From: Pogostemon cablin
Taxonomy: Eukaryota; Streptophyta; Magnoliopsida; Lamiales; Lamiaceae
DNA: 64,000 nt
Assembly: GCA_023678885.1 (NCBI GenBank)
Contig: CM042998.1
Span: forward strand, 5,211,820 to 5,275,819
Direction of reading: 5' to 3'
Part shown: one piece after another, positions 61,801 through 64,000 of the stretch
Position numbering within the stretch: position 1 is the first letter of the stretch
Layout of the letters: each line of letters begins with the position of its first letter
The notes under the pieces: model-generated
What the model saw: only the letters and a program-made list of their open reading frames with translations
What the model was told of the DNA's origin: nothing
The model's database searches: none
Made by a program: the position numbers and the translations under genes

Positions 61801-62640
61801 CTGATTGAAAAGTTCTATTTGATTTAATTGTTGACACATTTGATTAATGGCGGTGAGAATAGACTTGTGACAAGTCTATGATAATGCATGCATGCAAGTT
61901 TATGGTGAAAAGTCCTATTATGAAATGATTTTGAGCGTATACACTTCCATAAATATTTATACACTTTGACAGCGAGTACTGCATACACATCTTGAAAAGA
62001 TTAAATGAGAATGAGTATTGTGCTTGCATTTCTCACCACGATTTTATGCATTTGTTCATTGATATTCGACTATATGATTTGATTTCATTGAGTAATTGAG
62101 AACAAGTATATTATTTATTCACTCCATCCTTTCATTCTAAGCAATTTCTCCTCTCATGTTCTTTTTATTTTCCATTGTTTGAGGACGAGCAACACTTTAA
62201 GTTTGGAAATTTGATGAGTGTAGAAATTGCTAGAAAATATGGTCCATTATTAGCTATATTCTATATAATTAAAGCTGTTTTAAGTGACTAATTTCTTTAA
62301 TTCATTGAATTTGTAGAGGAGTCTTTTTTTTTTTTTAATTTGCAGGATTTATACTTTAAATAACCTTTTTTAGATAATTACGAAGACAGAGAAAAAATGG
62401 GACTCAATTTAAAATTAAAAAAAAATAAGACAAAAGCCCAATGCATTTTTTTGGCCCATTTCATATTTTCAGTTTGAATTCTTAAAGATTGAGCCCACCA
62501 GCCCACCTACTGATTGCCAAGCCCAAAGTTTTGAAATTTTGCTTAATGTTGATAACCTAAAAAAGAAGTACCCGCAGTCTTTGTTCTGCTGGACCAACCT
62601 TGCTAGTTTGCCTATCCTTATTGATGAAGCTGCAAAGTGA
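61800..62640 (+). mobile_element. LTR retrotransposon remnant: 3' internal end plus partial LTR
   Basis: GTTTGAGGACGAGCAACAC followed by AAGTTTGGAAATT (62176-62211) is the same module that precedes the LTRs at 573 and 27252. An LTR-like start TGATGAGTGTAGAAATTGC lies at 62212, and the segment is cut by or ends near the element at 62659. The upstream part (61800-62175) looks like the non-coding 3' internal region. No coding sequence remains. Confidence 0.6.
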
Positions 62641-62658
62641 CATTAGTTATCAAAGAAT

Positions 62659-63896
62659 GGGTTAATTACATATAAAGTTTCAACCTTTTCGTAAATTGTA
62701 AATTAGTCTAAATTTTTAGATATTTATAAATAAGTATCCGACTTTAATCCCGTATTGCAATTTGAACCACCGGGTAGCTGGAGGCTGCCCGAACGCTGAT
62801 GTGTCATATTTGACTATCAAGTAGCACTGCCACTTGTACAAAACCACACATTTTAATGTATATATGTGGAAATATGTAGGATAAAACCTTTTTTCTATTA
62901 TTATTAAAATAAAAATAAAAATTCATAAATATTAAAATGGAAAATAAAATTGAGATGGGCCTTCTTCATCCTCTCTCTCTCCATTGTAGCTTTCTCTCCT
63001 CCGAGCTTGAAGGCTTCTCGATCATACGCCAAGGCTGAATCCTCCGCCTTGTCAAAAGTGCCCAGCCAGAGGCGGGTCTGGTTTCTCGGCGAATATCCGC
63101 CACCCATTCTCCCAGTGTCTGTGCCGCACTCCTCCATACAGTTTCGTCGACGAAAACGGCGCCGCTGGTGGGCGAAATAAGCTCTTCCCGTTTTCCAATC
63201 CGTTCATCTTCATCATCCTCCCAAATTCAATTTGTTCACCGGTGGTTGAAACAGGAGAACTGGAAGCGTCACCGAAACCGGGTTCGACCCGAATTGTTGC
63301 GACTTTTCCGATGGTATCTGAGGAATGAGGTTGCTTCATCGAACGGCCGAGATAGATCCGATTTGTATTTAGGCGTTTGAATACTATGTTTAAATTGGCC
63401 TTTGTAAACTGAAATTGGGTTGAAATTTTTTGGGTGAAATGATTTGTGTCATGAGTTTGAAATAGACATGTTTAAGCTTTATATTGGTTAATTTTGTGTA
63501 TGAACATGTATTCTGTGTGCAGAGAACAGAAAGCTTCTATGGAGAAGAGAGCCATTAAAGTTGAAGGAGAGAAGGGATGAAGAAGAAGACTGTGGGCCCA
63601 TCTCAATTTTATTTCCATTTTAATATTTATGAATTTTTATTTTTATTTCAATAATAATAGAAAATAAAGTCTTTATCCTACTTATTTCCAGGTATGCATT
63701 GAAATGGTGTGGTTTTGTACACGTGGCAGTGCAACTTGACACTCAAATATGACACATCAGTGTTCGGCAGCTGGAGGCTGCCCGGTGGTTCAAATTGTAA
63801 TGAGGGATTAAAGTCAGATACTTATTTGTCAATATCCAAAAGTTTAGATTAATTTGCAATTGGCGTAAAGATCAGGACTTTTGCTGTAATTAACCC
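62659..63896. mobile_element. Long-TIR element carrying an AP2/ERF gene fragment (Pack-MULE-like)
   Basis: This 1238-bp element has inverted arms of about 300 bp. The left arm is 62659 to about 62958, starting GGGTTAATTAC; the right arm is about 63595-63896, ending GTAATTAACCC. Both contain the AGCTGGAGGCTGCCCG and TGTGTCATATTTGA strings. The arms match the cargo-free element at 46820-47463. Between the arms lies about 640 bp containing a broken AP2/ERF segment and a flanking GC-richer leader. No transposase is encoded. No 9-11 bp target duplication was found at the borders, so Mutator membership is inferred from long TIRs and cargo only. Confidence 0.8.
62990..63339 (-). pseudogene. Captured AP2/ERF transcription factor fragment (DREB A-6 / RAP2.4-like)
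   Basis: AP2/ERF proteins bind GCC-box or DRE promoter elements. On the minus strand the frame from 63339 encodes a linker with DASSSPVSTTGEQIE, then KLYGGVRHRHWENGW. In a second frame WVADIR appears, and in a third [20 protein letters not shown] followed by LAYDREAFKLGGEKA. Together these span nearly the whole AP2 domain (family: [41 protein letters not shown]). RHW after the first strand points to the DREB A-6/RAP2.4 group. Two frame changes within the domain and substitutions at RGVRQ (here GGVRH) rule out a functional DNA-binding protein. Confidence 0.85.
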
Positions 63897-64000
63897 TATA
63901 TATTAACATATAATTTTTTCATTTTCTTATATTAATTCATCAATATAGTGTGGCAACAAAAACATGTTATACTAAGAGTTGATATTAGTTGCAATGCAAG
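63897..64000. other. AT-rich flank, no feature
   Basis: Nothing recognisable to the end of the window. Confidence 0.5.

Noticed and set aside
62641..63910. 9-11 bp target duplication around the AP2/ERF-carrying element
   Set aside because: Left flank TCAAAGAAT and right flank TATATATTA do not match, so none is claimed.

Overview
The window is nuclear DNA of a flowering plant, most likely a eudicot. Reasons: split genes with GT-AG introns, AT-rich intergenic DNA with long (TA)n tracts, many nested LTR retrotransposons and MITEs, and recognisable plant gene families (MATE/DTX transporter, SPPL protease, KCS, CSLD, AP2/ERF, threonine dehydratase). An asterid such as Lamiales is plausible but cannot be shown from the sequence alone.

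Genes are sparse. A seven-exon MATE (DETOXIFICATION, DTX29-35 clade) gene lies at 3385-7298 on +, with three frame breaks. A paralogue missing its first two exons lies at 30408-33114 on +. The only clearly intact multi-exon gene is a signal peptide peptidase-like 1 (SPPL1) protease at 34421-36942 on -, 369 aa. A two-exon gene at 57807-58660 on + encodes a small secreted cysteine-rich peptide of 74 aa. A broken N-terminal fragment of a cellulose synthase-like D gene lies at 59785-60359 on -.

Most of the rest is mobile DNA. Two LTR elements have exact ends and 5-bp target duplications: a LARD-like element with a tRNA-Asp-type primer site (22162-28762, TSD TATAC) and a gag-only TR-GAG element (40087-44925, TSD CACAC). 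LTR fragments lie at 1-2137, about 9380-12560, 45686-47873 and about 61800-62640. A decayed Ty1/copia pol lies at about 47880-49990. There is a SINE, a probable Helitron end, a CACTA end, a large foldback element, several Stowaway-like MITEs and a roughly 1-kb tandem array (about 19740-20780).

The most notable theme is capture of gene fragments. A Mutator-like element (7742-9066) with ~270-bp inverted ends and a 10-bp target duplication carries a broken 3-ketoacyl-CoA synthase segment. A second long-TIR element (62659-63896) carries a broken AP2/ERF segment, and its cargo-free relative lies at 46820-47463 inside an LTR. A threonine dehydratase piece lies 1.9 kb from a Helitron-type 3' end. 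No operon-like or pathway-level link between the genes is visible. What ties the region together is duplication, capture and nested insertion.
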